Shown here: positions 1 through 8,518 of the stretch, one piece after another
Position numbering within the stretch: position 1 is the stretch's first letter
How the letters are laid out: each line of letters starts with the position of its first letter
NCBI RefSeq assembly: GCF_002632875.1
Contig: NZ_NJCX01000006.1
Span: forward strand, 118,935 to 182,934
DNA length: 64,000 nucleotides
Source: Xenorhabdus kozodoii
Lineage (GTDB): Bacteria > Pseudomonadota > Gammaproteobacteria > Enterobacterales > Enterobacteriaceae
Reading direction: 5' to 3'
Translations under genes and position numbers: made by a program
The notes under the pieces: generated by a model
Told to the model about the DNA's origin: nothing
Seen by the model: only the letters and a program-made list of their open reading frames with translations
Database searches by the model: none

Positions 1-678
1 CTTCCTCTGGGAAAATTTTTACACCAACGCACAGGACTGCCGATTTTTCTGCAACATGGCATAGCCGCGTGGACAATCGCAGAGTCTTTATATGGAGCAG
101 GGGAAAACTGTCAGGATCTTATCCAGCTTGTTATTGATAACAATGTGGGGGCAGGGATCATGACCGCGGGACAAATGCTTCATGCAGGAAATCATAGTGT
201 CGTAGAAGTTGGACACATCCAAATAGAGCCTGATGGTGAACGTTGTTACTGTGGCAACATAGGCTGTCTTGAAACTGTCGTGGGCCTCAAAAAAGTTTTG
301 CAAAAATCCTATTTCCTGACAAAAGGCTATTCTGGCTCTTTATCCGTTGATTTACTTTGCCAGTCAGCGATAGACGGTGATCCACTGATAACAGAAGTTA
401 TTTATGATGTAGGGGAAAGAATAGGGCGTATCATGGCAGTTATGGTCAATATTTTTAATCCCGAAAGGATCTTGATTGGTTCGCCGCTGAACAGCGTTAA
501 ACATATTCTTTACCCTGTCATCCAACAGCAGATAGCACAGCGTTCACTTCCTGGTTATAGCCAACAAGTTGAGATTGTGGCTACCCAATTTGATAATACA
601 GGCACGCTGCCTGCGGCAGCTTTAATTAAGCAAGCGTTGTATAACGGTGAATTATTGATTGAGATTATGCAAGGATAA
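1..678 (+). CDS. mlc: Mlc, ROK-family glucose-responsive repressor (5' end outside window)
   Basis: The frame is open from base 1, so the N-terminal winged-helix DNA-binding domain lies outside the window. What remains is the ROK sugar-kinase-like and oligomerisation part. The GTG at 145 is an internal codon, not the start. The zinc-binding cluster CYCGNIGC is intact, as is the C-terminal region with motifs such as NIFNPERILIGSPL. In enterobacteria Mlc represses PTS genes (ptsG, manXYZ, malT) and is sequestered by the EIICB-Glc protein when glucose is transported. The downstream bioD2-type gene matches the E. coli mlc-ynfK neighbourhood, which supports Mlc over the paralogue NagC. Confidence 0.93.
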   Translation, partial: LPLGKFLHQRTGLPIFLQHGIAAWTIAESLYGAGENCQDLIQLVIDNNVGAGIMTAGQMLHAGNHSVVEVGHIQIEPDGERCYCGNIGCLETVVGLKKVLQKSYFLTKGYSGSLSVDLLCQSAIDGDPLITEVIYDVGERIGRIMAVMVNIFNPERILIGSPLNSVKHILYPVIQQQIAQRSLPGYSQQVEIVATQFDNTGTLPAAALIKQALYNGELLIEIMQG

Positions 679-808
679 CACCCATCACGCGAAACATTGA
701 GCTAACGCAATCCCCATCTTAAACACATCCCCTACACTCTAGCCCTACTCGTTAAAGAGAATAAGTAATTGCCTCGTTATTATGTATGGAAAACGGAAAA
801 ATGAATTT

Positions 809-1471
809 ATGCTAACGCGCTTATTTGTTACAGGCACGGATACCAACATCGGTAAAACAGTTGTTACCCGCGCATTATTGCAAGCCTTTAATCGTGAAGG
901 GACAACCGCAGTAGGATATAAACCTATTGCAATAGAAAAACAAGAAACACCGGAGGGAATACGTAATCGTGATGCCTTAGTCATCCATAAATCTTCACCG
1001 GTACAAGTGGGCTATGAAGAAATCAATCCTGTTATTTGGGGAAACAATTATGAAGAAGCAAATCGTGCTGACTTTACCCAAATGACAAAAGGCCTAAAGA
1101 ATTTAGGGCATAAAGCAGATCGTGTCATTATTGAAGGTAACGGGGGGTGGCGCATGTTACTGGACGATGAAACGTTTTATTCTGATTGGGTCGTGCAAGA
1201 AAAACTTCCTGTCATCTTGGTCGTTGGTATTCAGGCGGGTTGTGTTAACCATGCCATTCTGACTGCGCAATCCATCATTAACGATGGTGTCCCCCTGATT
1301 GGCTGGATTGCAAATCGCATCAATCCAGGACTAGCACACTACGCTAAGGTCTTGGAACGATTGCAGCATCACATACCGGCACCACAGTTGGGGGAAATAC
1401 CTTATCTTTTAAGGCCAGAAGAACGCGATCTGTCGTGTTATCTGGATATTTCCGTAATATCAGGCATTTGA
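809..1471 (+). CDS. bioD2: Dethiobiotin synthetase 2 (BioD2/YnfK)
   Basis: ATP-dependent carboxylase-type enzyme that closes the ureido ring of dethiobiotin in biotin synthesis. The protein opens with a P-loop, GTDTNIGKT, and has the IEGNGGWRMLL segment typical of the BioD family. I prefer the ATG at 809, which gives about 220 residues starting MLTRLF, over the upstream ATG at 782 because the family normally begins a few residues before the P-loop. It follows mlc in the same direction, as ynfK does in E. coli. The main biotin operon is not in the window, so this is probably the second, mlc-linked copy. A strong bidirectional terminator follows. Confidence 0.9.
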   Translation: MLTRLFVTGTDTNIGKTVVTRALLQAFNREGTTAVGYKPIAIEKQETPEGIRNRDALVIHKSSPVQVGYEEINPVIWGNNYEEANRADFTQMTKGLKNLGHKADRVIIEGNGGWRMLLDDETFYSDWVVQEKLPVILVVGIQAGCVNHAILTAQSIINDGVPLIGWIANRINPGLAHYAKVLERLQHHIPAPQLGEIPYLLRPEERDLSCYLDISVISGI

Positions 1472-1489
1472 TGATTGAAAAAAGAAATA

Positions 1490-1518
1490 AAAAGGGAGCA
1501 AATTGTATGCTCCCTTTT
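1490..1518. terminator. Bidirectional rho-independent terminator between bioD2 and ynfD
   Basis: Perfect 11-bp inverted repeat (AAAAGGGAGCA and TGCTCCCTTTT) around a 7-nt loop, with A-tract and T-tract flanks. It sits between two convergent genes and can serve both. Confidence 0.85.
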
Positions 1519-1537
1519 CCAAAAGTTAGAATGAATG

Positions 1538-1861
1538 TCACTCTTGGCTTTTCTTATCACTTGGTGTTTGGGTTGGCGTTGTGCCAGTCGAGTTAGAGTG
1601 AGAAAGACGGACATAGACTATAGTTTGCTTGCCGTGATCACAATGACCAACAACTTTTCCACTTGTGGCATTGTTTTCACTAGCTTGACCACCAGAAACT
1701 AAATCAAGCCTGAAATCCGTTTTTGGAACACCATTCTTGATGATTTTCTGCGCAATTTCTTCTTTCAGGCTTTCACATGTTATCTTTTGTGACGCTTGCA
1801 CTGCAAAGGGAGAAATCGCAAAAAATAAAGCTCCAGTCAGTAGGATCTTTTTCACCATCAT
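1538..1861 (-). CDS. ynfD: YnfD-like periplasmic protein (DUF1161)
   Basis: Small exported protein of 107 residues with a clear signal peptide (MMVKKILLTG, hydrophobic core, cleavage near AVQAS). The mature part has two cysteines, in ITCESLK and GHCDHG, and the block KNGVPKTDF characteristic of the DUF1161/YnfD family. The C-terminal tail is rich in Thr, Pro and Ser and probably disordered. Function is unknown in all members I know. It lies next to ynfB and close to mlc and ydfG, a grouping also seen in the E. coli ynf region. A ribosome site (AAGGAGA) precedes the start. Confidence 0.85.
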   Translation of the reverse strand: MMVKKILLTGALFFAISPFAVQASQKITCESLKEEIAQKIIKNGVPKTDFRLDLVSGGQASENNATSGKVVGHCDHGKQTIVYVRLSHSNSTGTTPTQTPSDKKSQE

Positions 1862-1891
1862 CTCCTTATTTTGATGTCGGTGTTGAATTTA

Positions 1892-2248
1892 TTAAGGTTT
1901 AACCGGGAGACCTGTATTAATATCCAGGCAACGCTTTGTGCTCGGTTCCCAATAGGCATTAATATTGGCACTTTTCAAACAGGCTTCACGATTATCAGCT
2001 TCCACTTCATACTTATCAAACTCTTTCTCTCTACGTTTGTCCACTTTCTGGCGTAATCTTCTTTGTTCATTCCAGTTTTCTTGGCTTTGACGCGCTTTTT
2101 CTTTGCTCAAGGAATTTTCTTCGCCATTGATGGTTACGCATGTACTTTCCGCGCCACAAGGCGTAGAAAATGCTGATGTTTGCCAGAAGAGAGAAGACAC
2201 CAGAGCAATAATAGAAATGCTTTTAACGATCAAAGAACGAACGCTCAT
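1892..2248 (-). CDS. ynfB: YnfB-like periplasmic protein (UPF0482/DUF1283)
   Basis: 118-residue secreted protein: N-terminal signal peptide ending near TSAFSTP, then a charged, probably helical segment (QENWNEQRRLRQKVDKRREKE) and a conserved C-terminal block with ACLKSANINAYWEP and RCLDINTG. The arrangement and the NINAYWEP motif match E. coli YnfB closely. Two pairs of cysteines suggest disulfides in the periplasm. Function unknown. It lies upstream of ynfD in the same direction, with about 30 nt between the genes, so the two may be co-transcribed. Confidence 0.85.
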   Translation of the reverse strand: MSVRSLIVKSISIIALVSSLFWQTSAFSTPCGAESTCVTINGEENSLSKEKARQSQENWNEQRRLRQKVDKRREKEFDKYEVEADNREACLKSANINAYWEPSTKRCLDINTGLPVKP

Positions 2249-2313
2249 GTTTAAACCTCTTGTACTTAATAAAAGATAAGATTAGGCCATTTAACGAAAT
2301 TGCCAAAATACAA

Positions 2314-3060
2314 TTAACCCCTGTGTATGCTTAGACCGGCAAATGACTGACAAACAGGCATCATTTCTAACGTGTTAATATTGACATGAGAGGGCAGGTT
2401 AGCAACCCAAAATACGGCTTCCGCGACATCATCGGCTGTCAGTGCATTCGTTCCCTCATAAGTTTTATCAACCTGTTCTTGATTACCTTTAAAACGGACA
2501 TGAGAAAATTCAGTTCCGCCAACCAGGCCTGGCTCAATATCAGTGACTCGAATGTTCTTTCCATGCAAATCAGCCCTTAGCCCTAAACTAAATTGTTTTA
2601 CAAAGGCTTTGGTGGCACCATAGACGTTACCGCCAGCATAAGGCCAATTTGCGGCGGTGGAACCAATATTAATAATGTGCCCGTGATTAGCTTGTACCAT
2701 ATTAGGCAACCAAACCCGTGTCATGTTCACTAATCCTTTGGTATTGGTATCAATCATGGTTTCCCAGTCATCAGGATTAGCCAGGTGAGCAGGCTCTAAC
2801 CCTAGTGCAAGCCCTGCATTATTTACAAGAACGTCGATATTACGCAGGTTATTGGGTAGTTGTTGAACGACTTGCTCGATAGCCATCCGATCTCTCACAT
2901 CCAGTTGGATGGGGTGGAAGTTTTCCCCTAATTCATGCTTCAACTTATCTAATCTATCTTCACGACGCCCTGTTGCAATGACGACAGAGCCATGTTTAAT
3001 AAATTTTCTCGCAATGGCTTCACCGAAACCGGAAGTTGCCCCTGTCACAAAAATAATCAT
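2314..3060 (-). CDS. ydfG: NADP-dependent 3-hydroxy acid dehydrogenase / malonic semialdehyde reductase YdfG
   Basis: Classical short-chain dehydrogenase of 248 residues. It has the N-terminal nucleotide-binding glycine motif VTGATSGFGEA, the NNAG motif, the catalytic Ser in INIGSTAA and the YxxxK pair in VYGATKAF. It is near-collinear with E. coli YdfG (blocks DTNTKGLVNMTR, EPGLVGGTEFS, NTLEMMPV). The enzyme oxidises L-allo-threonine and serine-type 3-hydroxy acids and reduces malonic semialdehyde and 3-hydroxypropionate precursors in the cytosol. RBS AGGATAG lies just before the ATG. It is a stand-alone gene, with a divergent orphan gene upstream. Confidence 0.93.
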   Translation of the reverse strand: MIIFVTGATSGFGEAIARKFIKHGSVVIATGRREDRLDKLKHELGENFHPIQLDVRDRMAIEQVVQQLPNNLRNIDVLVNNAGLALGLEPAHLANPDDWETMIDTNTKGLVNMTRVWLPNMVQANHGHIINIGSTAANWPYAGGNVYGATKAFVKQFSLGLRADLHGKNIRVTDIEPGLVGGTEFSHVRFKGNQEQVDKTYEGTNALTADDVAEAVFWVANLPSHVNINTLEMMPVCQSFAGLSIHRG

Positions 3061-3281
3061 AACTATCCTCTTAATCAGCTAATTATTATCGTTAATACCC
3101 TATTAGTAGAAAAAGTTGTTTCTCATTAGTCAAGGTTAAATTATTCTGTTTTTTATAATTGATTGTTTTTATTTGATTTATTTGGAAATGGACAAAGCCT
3201 TTGTTAACAAAAAGAAAAACTTGATAAAAATAAGTAACGGCAATAAATTGTTACTATAGAATTATATCATAAGGGGATAGT

Positions 3282-3965
3282 ATGCCATTTTATCCAAAAT
3301 TTAGGACTACTTTTGAGCCAGGAGATCTGATATTTGGTTTATCTGAGGAAAGAAGTAAATATGCTCAAAAACACCCATCATTTGTTCATTGTCATGATCC
3401 TAATAACATTTTTGTCATTGATAAATATTCAATTACCCAACGTGAAATTACTGTACGCAATTTGCTTGGACACCAAATCCCACATAATCAAGAAAGCTTT
3501 ACAAGAGCAATAGAAAAACATCATAAATACAAAGGAATACGGAATAAAGAAAGTGATAATGACATTAAAATTGACTTTAGCGTAGGGAAAGTCCACTACT
3601 CTAAATCAGTGACAAGACAAAAATGTAAGGCTGGGTTATCTTGGTATTCTCACTCATTAAACAATTCATGTATCCATTTTATTTTAGATGGAATAGATAT
3701 GAAACGTGTTCTCAATAAAACCAACGAAATCAAGAAAATAAATAAATCATATACTGGTAGTGAACTGAGATGGATATACCGAAATAGGAATGATCCAAGA
3801 GTTAAATCTTGCATACAATTTTGGCGAAACGGTCGGCCAGTACTCCCTCCTTGGATAGAAGGAAGGGAGGCATATTTATGGCAAGATTACCATCCAAAAT
3901 CTGAAAATTCCGACATTGAAATCGGGGAATTTGCTGAAACTGTTTTGAACCAACATCTAAGATAA
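3282..3965 (+). CDS. Orphan protein of unknown function, 227 aa
   Basis: I do not recognise this family. The protein is soluble, basic and AT-rich in coding, with no signal peptide and no membrane segment. Visible features are an N-terminal block with FVHCHDPNN, a Lys/His-rich middle, and a C-terminal block with SELRWIYRNR, IQFWRNG and LPPW that looks like a conserved fold rather than low-complexity sequence. RBS AAGGGGATAGT precedes the ATG. It stands alone between ydfG (divergent) and a small membrane protein (convergent), in a segment that also holds decayed genes, so horizontal acquisition is plausible. A secreted effector or a defence protein are possible but unsupported guesses. Confidence 0.6.
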   Translation: MPFYPKFRTTFEPGDLIFGLSEERSKYAQKHPSFVHCHDPNNIFVIDKYSITQREITVRNLLGHQIPHNQESFTRAIEKHHKYKGIRNKESDNDIKIDFSVGKVHYSKSVTRQKCKAGLSWYSHSLNNSCIHFILDGIDMKRVLNKTNEIKKINKSYTGSELRWIYRNRNDPRVKSCIQFWRNGRPVLPPWIEGREAYLWQDYHPKSENSDIEIGEFAETVLNQHLR

Positions 3966-3991
3966 ACATAATGGCTCGCAGAATAGTAGCT

Positions 3992-4285
3992 TCAGATCCT
4001 GATGGGTTTTCTTGTTAAAACTTTTACGAGCGCCGGTATAAACACAGCGGTGTAGAATAAGGGGACATATAACATTCCAATAGCGATCAGCATAATTCCT
4101 ATGGAAAGCATCAAAGCAACCGTGCTATCAGGGGAGGTTGTATTCATTAATCCCTCAGATAAACCTATCAAAAATTCTTTTGCTTGTAATTTTGCATAAA
4201 GCCATGACGAACCGACAAGAACGGTTCCTAACCAAAATGAGATCCAGCATATCGCAGATGTAAAGGAGATTGCGTTATTTCTCAT
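3992..4285 (-). CDS. Small inner-membrane protein of unknown function
   Basis: 97 residues with two hydrophobic segments, roughly residues 7-30 and 55-85, and short charged ends finishing KVLTRKPIRI. No family recognised. The C-terminus is basic, consistent with a cytoplasmic location. It converges on the orphan gene to its left with almost no gap. Confidence 0.5.
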   Translation of the reverse strand: MRNNAISFTSAICWISFWLGTVLVGSSWLYAKLQAKEFLIGLSEGLMNTTSPDSTVALMLSIGIMLIAIGMLYVPLFYTAVFIPALVKVLTRKPIRI

Positions 4286-4427
4286 TCTTTACCTTTTTAT
4301 TCATTAAATTATAGACATTGAAAGGATGCCCTAAGTTAAGTATTGTCACTATGCGGGCAGGGTGAAAAAACTTCGATATCTTATTATCTAAATATTGAGT
4401 AATCAACTAGATAAGAGGAGTTTATAG

Positions 4428-4577
4428 TTGATAAACAATCTGAATGATGAGCGCAATGTCATTTTAATCCTAGCTCGAATGTGGCAAACAATAACTATTG
4501 GTGAAATTTCTCCAAAAGATGTGGCTGCAAAATGGGTTTTATCCAGGTTGTCCAAAGAACATTTGGCCTTGATCTGA
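4428..4577 (+). pseudogene. C-terminal remnant of an AadA-type aminoglycoside nucleotidyltransferase
   Basis: The plus strand reads NDERNVILILARMW...GEISPKDVAAKW before a TGA at 4575. This matches the conserved C-terminal part of ANT(3'')/AadA streptomycin-spectinomycin adenylyltransferases (pattern RNV-LTL-R-W, then PKDVAADW). Only about 49 codons remain; an in-frame TAG lies immediately upstream, and the nucleotidyltransferase domain with its catalytic acidic residues is absent. A TTG preceded by AGAGGAG at 4428 could in principle start translation, but no functional enzyme could result. It indicates past presence of an aadA-like gene and deletion of most of it. Confidence 0.6.
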
Positions 4578-5032
4578 GTGTGGGTGGATGTTCCCATGAT
4601 TGGAGACACTTAACAAACGTAGTCGCGACAACGCCAATTGAGAGCGTTTTTAGGGTAAGAAGATCGGGTACTCAGGGTCAAACCTCAGTACTTTTTTAAA
4701 AGTGTTAAAGGTTCGCACAATCTATATTATGTTAAATTAACGATATTGCCATGAAGGGAACCACACAGACACTAGATGGTAATAAACTATTGTTTGCATT
4801 ATAAATTCATTCTTTTACTCTCTTCTTCCCTTTTTGAACTTTTATTATTTAGTAATGCATCAGCAATCTTATAACCTAACTCCTGAGTATCAATATTCTC
4901 TTGATTACCCAGAACAGCAATATTCACTCAATTTCATCCCCATGACTTTTTCAGCCACTACACCATCCGATTTTTCTGATGAGTGCAGGTAGATGCCGGG
5001 TTTTGGCGGTTTAGCGAAACCGCCTATAAAAA
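4578..5032. other. Gap with decayed coding traces
   Basis: No intact gene. On the minus strand, about 4799-4985 reads as two out-of-frame pieces (DGVVAEKVMGMKLSE, then VLGNQENIDTQELGYKIADAL ending at a stop at 4799) that look like the end of one frameshifted gene I cannot name. On the plus strand, 4640-4680 carries a short TPIESVF-like stretch of uncertain meaning. Confidence 0.3.
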
Positions 5033-6136
5033 CTAATAGTTAGCCTTTAACCAATCGGTATATCCTTTTGCGCCATTACCGAAATAGGCATCATTATTTA
5101 CATCAACTAGTTCAATACCGTAGCGTAGACGCTCTACTAAATCGGGATTGGAAATAAATGGCCGCCCGAATGCAACTGCATCCACCTTCCCTTCCGCACG
5201 ACGGGAAATCGCCATTTCAAAGTCATAGTTGTTATTACCAATATAAGCTCCGTCGAACAGCGATCTGAGTGCATCCAGATCAATATCTTCAGGAACATCA
5301 CGGTTTCTCCCTGTTGTTCCTTCAACAAAGTGGAGATAAGCTAGCTTGAATTTATTGAGTTGCTGAATTAAATAGCCATAAGTGGCCATCACATTACTAT
5401 CAAGAGGCGTATTTCCTACTTCGATTGTGACTGGAGATAACCTGATACCAACTCGACCTCCACCCCAAACCGAGGTTACCGCTTTAACAACTTCGAGAAC
5501 CAATCTGGCTCGATTTTCAATTGAACCACCATACTGATCGGTACGATGGTTAGTGGAATCACGCAGAAATTGTTCCAATAGATAATTGTTAGCTGAATGA
5601 ATTTCTACACCATCGAATCCTGCACGTTTAGCGCATTCTGCTGCATGTCTATATTGTTCAATGATATCGGGGATCTCATCAGTTCTAAGTGCTCGCGGCA
5701 TAGAAGATTTTTCAATACCACGATGAGTATAAACATTGCCGGTTGTTTTAATAACCGATGGCGCTACCGGTGCTTCCCTATTTGGTTGCAGATCAACATG
5801 TGAGAAACGGCCGACATGCCACAATTGCACGACAATCTTGCCACCAGCAACATGAATAGCATCTGTCACTTTTTTCCATCCTGCTACCTGATCTTCGGTC
5901 CAGATACCAGGTGTCATGGCATAACCTCGTCCCTGTGATGAAATATTAGTTGCTTCTGAAATGATTAAACCGGCACTTACACGCTGAACATAATATGTCA
6001 CATTAAGTTCGTTCGGAATCCCCTCTTCACCTGTGCGAGAGCGTGTTAACGGTGCCATGGTAATACGATTGGAAAGCTCAATTTCACCTAATTTGGTCGG
6101 TGAGAAAAGATCGGTTCGAAGACTATTATCAGTCAT
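5033..6136 (-). CDS. Old Yellow Enzyme-family FMN oxidoreductase (NemA-like alkene reductase)
   Basis: 367-residue TIM-barrel flavoprotein of the OYE family, which uses NADPH to reduce activated double bonds such as N-ethylmaleimide, enones and nitro compounds. Recognisable elements are the N-terminal LSNRITMAPLTRSR, the IISEATNISSQGRGY substrate and FMN region, QLWHVGRFSH, the substrate-binding HSANNYLLEQFL (the His/Asn pair that hydrogen-bonds the substrate carbonyl is present), RTDQYGGSIENRARL, and the C-terminal phosphate-binding VAFGRPFISNPDL. It is full length and resembles NemA, but it is not in the nemRA-gloA context and no TetR regulator is adjacent, so I leave the symbol empty. Confidence 0.88.
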   Translation of the reverse strand: MTDNSLRTDLFSPTKLGEIELSNRITMAPLTRSRTGEEGIPNELNVTYYVQRVSAGLIISEATNISSQGRGYAMTPGIWTEDQVAGWKKVTDAIHVAGGKIVVQLWHVGRFSHVDLQPNREAPVAPSVIKTTGNVYTHRGIEKSSMPRALRTDEIPDIIEQYRHAAECAKRAGFDGVEIHSANNYLLEQFLRDSTNHRTDQYGGSIENRARLVLEVVKAVTSVWGGGRVGIRLSPVTIEVGNTPLDSNVMATYGYLIQQLNKFKLAYLHFVEGTTGRNRDVPEDIDLDALRSLFDGAYIGNNNYDFEMAISRRAEGKVDAVAFGRPFISNPDLVERLRYGIELVDVNNDAYFGNGAKGYTDWLKANY

Positions 6137-6447
6137 AATATTTTCCTAATATTGATATTTTAATAATTGATGTAATCACATGCTGAAATTTTCATTCTTC
6201 CGATACGAAATGGAATAATATTTACAATGAGGAAAAAAATAAAATTTAGCAACAATTTTGATATGGGATTATTAATAATTAGGAACAAATATAATTCTGC
6301 ATAAACTTAAAAGTAATACAACAAGTGGATGGTTCGTTTGCAAGATAATAAAAATGGGAACTATATGCTAACCAACATTCTTACAGATGATTTGATGAGC
6401 GCACGAGGTCTATTTAAAGCCGCGATGTTGCGGCAATAAAATAAATT
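6137..6447. other. AT-rich intergenic gap
   Basis: No convincing gene. It holds the promoter region of the OYE gene and, at its right end, the terminator hairpin of the ASCH gene. Confidence 0.5.
6416..6436 (-). terminator. Terminator hairpin downstream of the ASCH gene
   Basis: On the minus strand GCCGC and GCGGC arms close a 6-nt loop and are followed by TTTAAA, 12 nt after the stop codon of the ASCH-domain gene. Confidence 0.55.
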
Positions 6448-6897
6448 TTATGCGGGAATATTTTCAGCGATGTTTTCAACTACCTTAAATTCGATCACAA
6501 CAATTTCCATGTCGGGTGAAAAATCACCAACCCTTTCGAAAAAACGTTGATGCTCCAATTGCCAATGAAGCAAACTTCTGTCGCCCTCGCCTTCTTTCCC
6601 TGCCAGTTCTTCTGTCATTTCAGAAAATTGCATTAAGTGCATAGCTCTGACTCTGGCAATGCAAACTGGATGTTCTTTACTATCAGAGACAATATAATGC
6701 TTGCCAACTGCAATTTTATCTTCGTCTGATTCATAAGAATGGAAAGAACACGTTGTTGCTGTTTTTATTCCTTTTGCAATCAATTCAGCCAATTCATCGT
6801 GCATGGAAGGGGAATCACCCAATACCCAATGCCCTGCTTTTGGATATTTGCTTTCAATTAACGCCATAATGCCATTTGTTTTCATCGTATCTTGCAA
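6448..6897 (-). CDS. ASCH-domain protein
   Basis: 149-residue soluble protein of the ASCH superfamily (PUA-like RNA-binding fold). Typical signs are the N-terminal helix with KYPKAGHWVLGD, the segment LIAKGIKTATTCS leading into a beta strand, the strand pair VGKHYIVSD and PVCIARV, and a C-terminal acidic helix followed by EIVVIEFKVV. Related proteins include bacterial N4-acetylcytidine amidohydrolases (YqfB type), but this one is the longer DUF437-like form and the substrate is unknown. The TTG at 6897 is the probable start because AGGGAG sits about seven bases before it; the ATG at 6885 lacks such a site. Confidence 0.75.
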   Translation of the reverse strand: MQDTMKTNGIMALIESKYPKAGHWVLGDSPSMHDELAELIAKGIKTATTCSFHSYESDEDKIAVGKHYIVSDSKEHPVCIARVRAMHLMQFSEMTEELAGKEGEGDRSLLHWQLEHQRFFERVGDFSPDMEIVVIEFKVVENIAENIPA

Positions 6898-6963
6898 GAT
6901 GCTCCCTATGTATGTTTAGGCGGTTAGCAAACCGCCTATAGGATAATTTAATGAAAATTCACT

Positions 6964-8295
6964 TTATTTAATTTGATGCAGAACATCACCCACTGCATCA
7001 AACAGACGATCAAGATCATCAACTTTAGCATTGAACATGGGACCAAATTGTAACGTATCACCACCAAAGCGGACGTAAAAACCCGCTTTCCATAGTGCAA
7101 TACCCGCATCAAAAGGCCGAACAGCGGCATCTCCATCCCGTGGAGCGATCTGAATGGCGCCCACCAGCCCACAGTTACGAATATCCACAACATTTGGACA
7201 ATGATTCAGTGCATGTAATTTTTTTTCAAAATGCGGTGCCAATTCCGCAGATTGTTGAGGAAGGTTTTCTTTTTCCAGTAGCTCCAAGGAGGCCAGCCCC
7301 GCCGCACAGGCAACGGGATGACCTGAATAGGTGTAACCGTGGCTGAACTCGATCATGTGCTCTGGTAGCGACTGTGACATAAAGGCATCGTAGATCTGAC
7401 TGGATGCAATGACTCCCCCCAGAGGAATTGCGCCGTTAGTGATTTGTTTGGCAAAGTTGAGAATATCTGGGGTTACACCAAAATATTCAGCACCACTCCA
7501 GCACCCCAATCGCCCGAAACCAGTAATGACTTCATCAAAAATCAGTAAGATATCATGTTGGGTACAGATTTCCCGCAAACGTTGTAGGTAACCTTGTGGC
7601 GGGATAATAGCACCAGCAGATCCAGAAAGTGGTTCAACGATAACCGCGGCGATATTACTGGCGTCATGCAATTCAATGAGTTTCAGAAGTTCATCGGCCA
7701 GTTCAGGGCCACCCGTCGATGGCACCCCCTTAGTAAAAGCCATATTAGGTTGTAATGTATGGGGAAGATGGTCGACATCCATAAATTGACCAAACATTTT
7801 GCGATTACCCCCAATACCGCCAAGACTGGTTCCCGCAATATTGACGCCATGATAACCGCGCGCCCGACCGATAAATTTAGTTTTTGCCGGTTGCCCTTGA
7901 AGCCGCCAATAAGCACGGGCTATTTTTACAGCGGTATCGGCAGCTTCTGAACCTGAGCTGGTAAAAAATACATGATTTAAATCACCCGGCATAAGGCGGG
8001 TGATTTTATCTGCCAACTTAAATGACAGAGGATGTCCATGTTGGAAACCAGGGGAATAATCTAATGTACCCAGTTGTTCTGCAACAGCCTGACGGATCTC
8101 AGTGCGTAAATGTCCCGCTCCACACGTCCATAACCCTGATAAACTGTCATAAATTCGACGACCTTGATTATCAACCAACCAGTTTCCTTCTGCTGAGATA
8201 ATTAAACGTGGATCTTGTTGAAAATGACGATTGGCACTGAACGGCATCCAATGTGCTTTAAAATTCAGTGCTTGAAGATAATCATTATCTGACAT
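6964..8295 (-). CDS. Omega-amino acid:pyruvate aminotransferase (class III, PLP)
   Basis: Class III PLP transaminase of 443 residues moving an amino group from beta-alanine or another omega-amine to pyruvate. Landmarks are WMPFSANRHF near the N-terminus, the FFTSSGSEAADTAVKIAR cofactor-phosphate region, ARGYHGVNIAGTSLGG, the Asp-containing LLIFDEVITGFGR and the Schiff-base lysine in NFAKQITNGAIPLGG. The N-terminal signature and GNRKMFG block are typical of beta-alanine-pyruvate transaminases rather than GabT. RBS GAGGGG precedes the ATG. It stands alone; a second class III transaminase (GabT-like) lies near 51 kb. Confidence 0.85.
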   Translation of the reverse strand: MSDNDYLQALNFKAHWMPFSANRHFQQDPRLIISAEGNWLVDNQGRRIYDSLSGLWTCGAGHLRTEIRQAVAEQLGTLDYSPGFQHGHPLSFKLADKITRLMPGDLNHVFFTSSGSEAADTAVKIARAYWRLQGQPAKTKFIGRARGYHGVNIAGTSLGGIGGNRKMFGQFMDVDHLPHTLQPNMAFTKGVPSTGGPELADELLKLIELHDASNIAAVIVEPLSGSAGAIIPPQGYLQRLREICTQHDILLIFDEVITGFGRLGCWSGAEYFGVTPDILNFAKQITNGAIPLGGVIASSQIYDAFMSQSLPEHMIEFSHGYTYSGHPVACAAGLASLELLEKENLPQQSAELAPHFEKKLHALNHCPNVVDIRNCGLVGAIQIAPRDGDAAVRPFDAGIALWKAGFYVRFGGDTLQFGPMFNAKVDDLDRLFDAVGDVLHQIK

Positions 8296-8518
8296 TTTTT
8301 AACCCCTCGCACAAGGTTGTAACAAAGAGCTTGCAATGAAACCAAGCCCAAGTTAAACCTCAATGATCGAATTATTCGTGATGAGTTTACTGACGTAGCT
8401 GAAACTAACCAATAAGAGTCTATCTTGACTGTCTTTATAAATATATGACGTTTTTGCTCATTGATAACTTTGATTATGGCTAGCCTGGTGCAGTAAGATT
8501 GGCATCCAATCGTAAGAA

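Noticed and set aside
4600..4720. Remnant of an IS256-like transposase (TPIESVF-like stretch)
   Set aside because: Only about seven residues agree with the TNPIES-F pattern and the frame breaks directly after; too short to call.
6366..6440. 24-codon plus-strand ORF before the ASCH gene terminator
   Set aside because: No clear ribosome site, and it runs through the terminator hairpin of the opposite gene.
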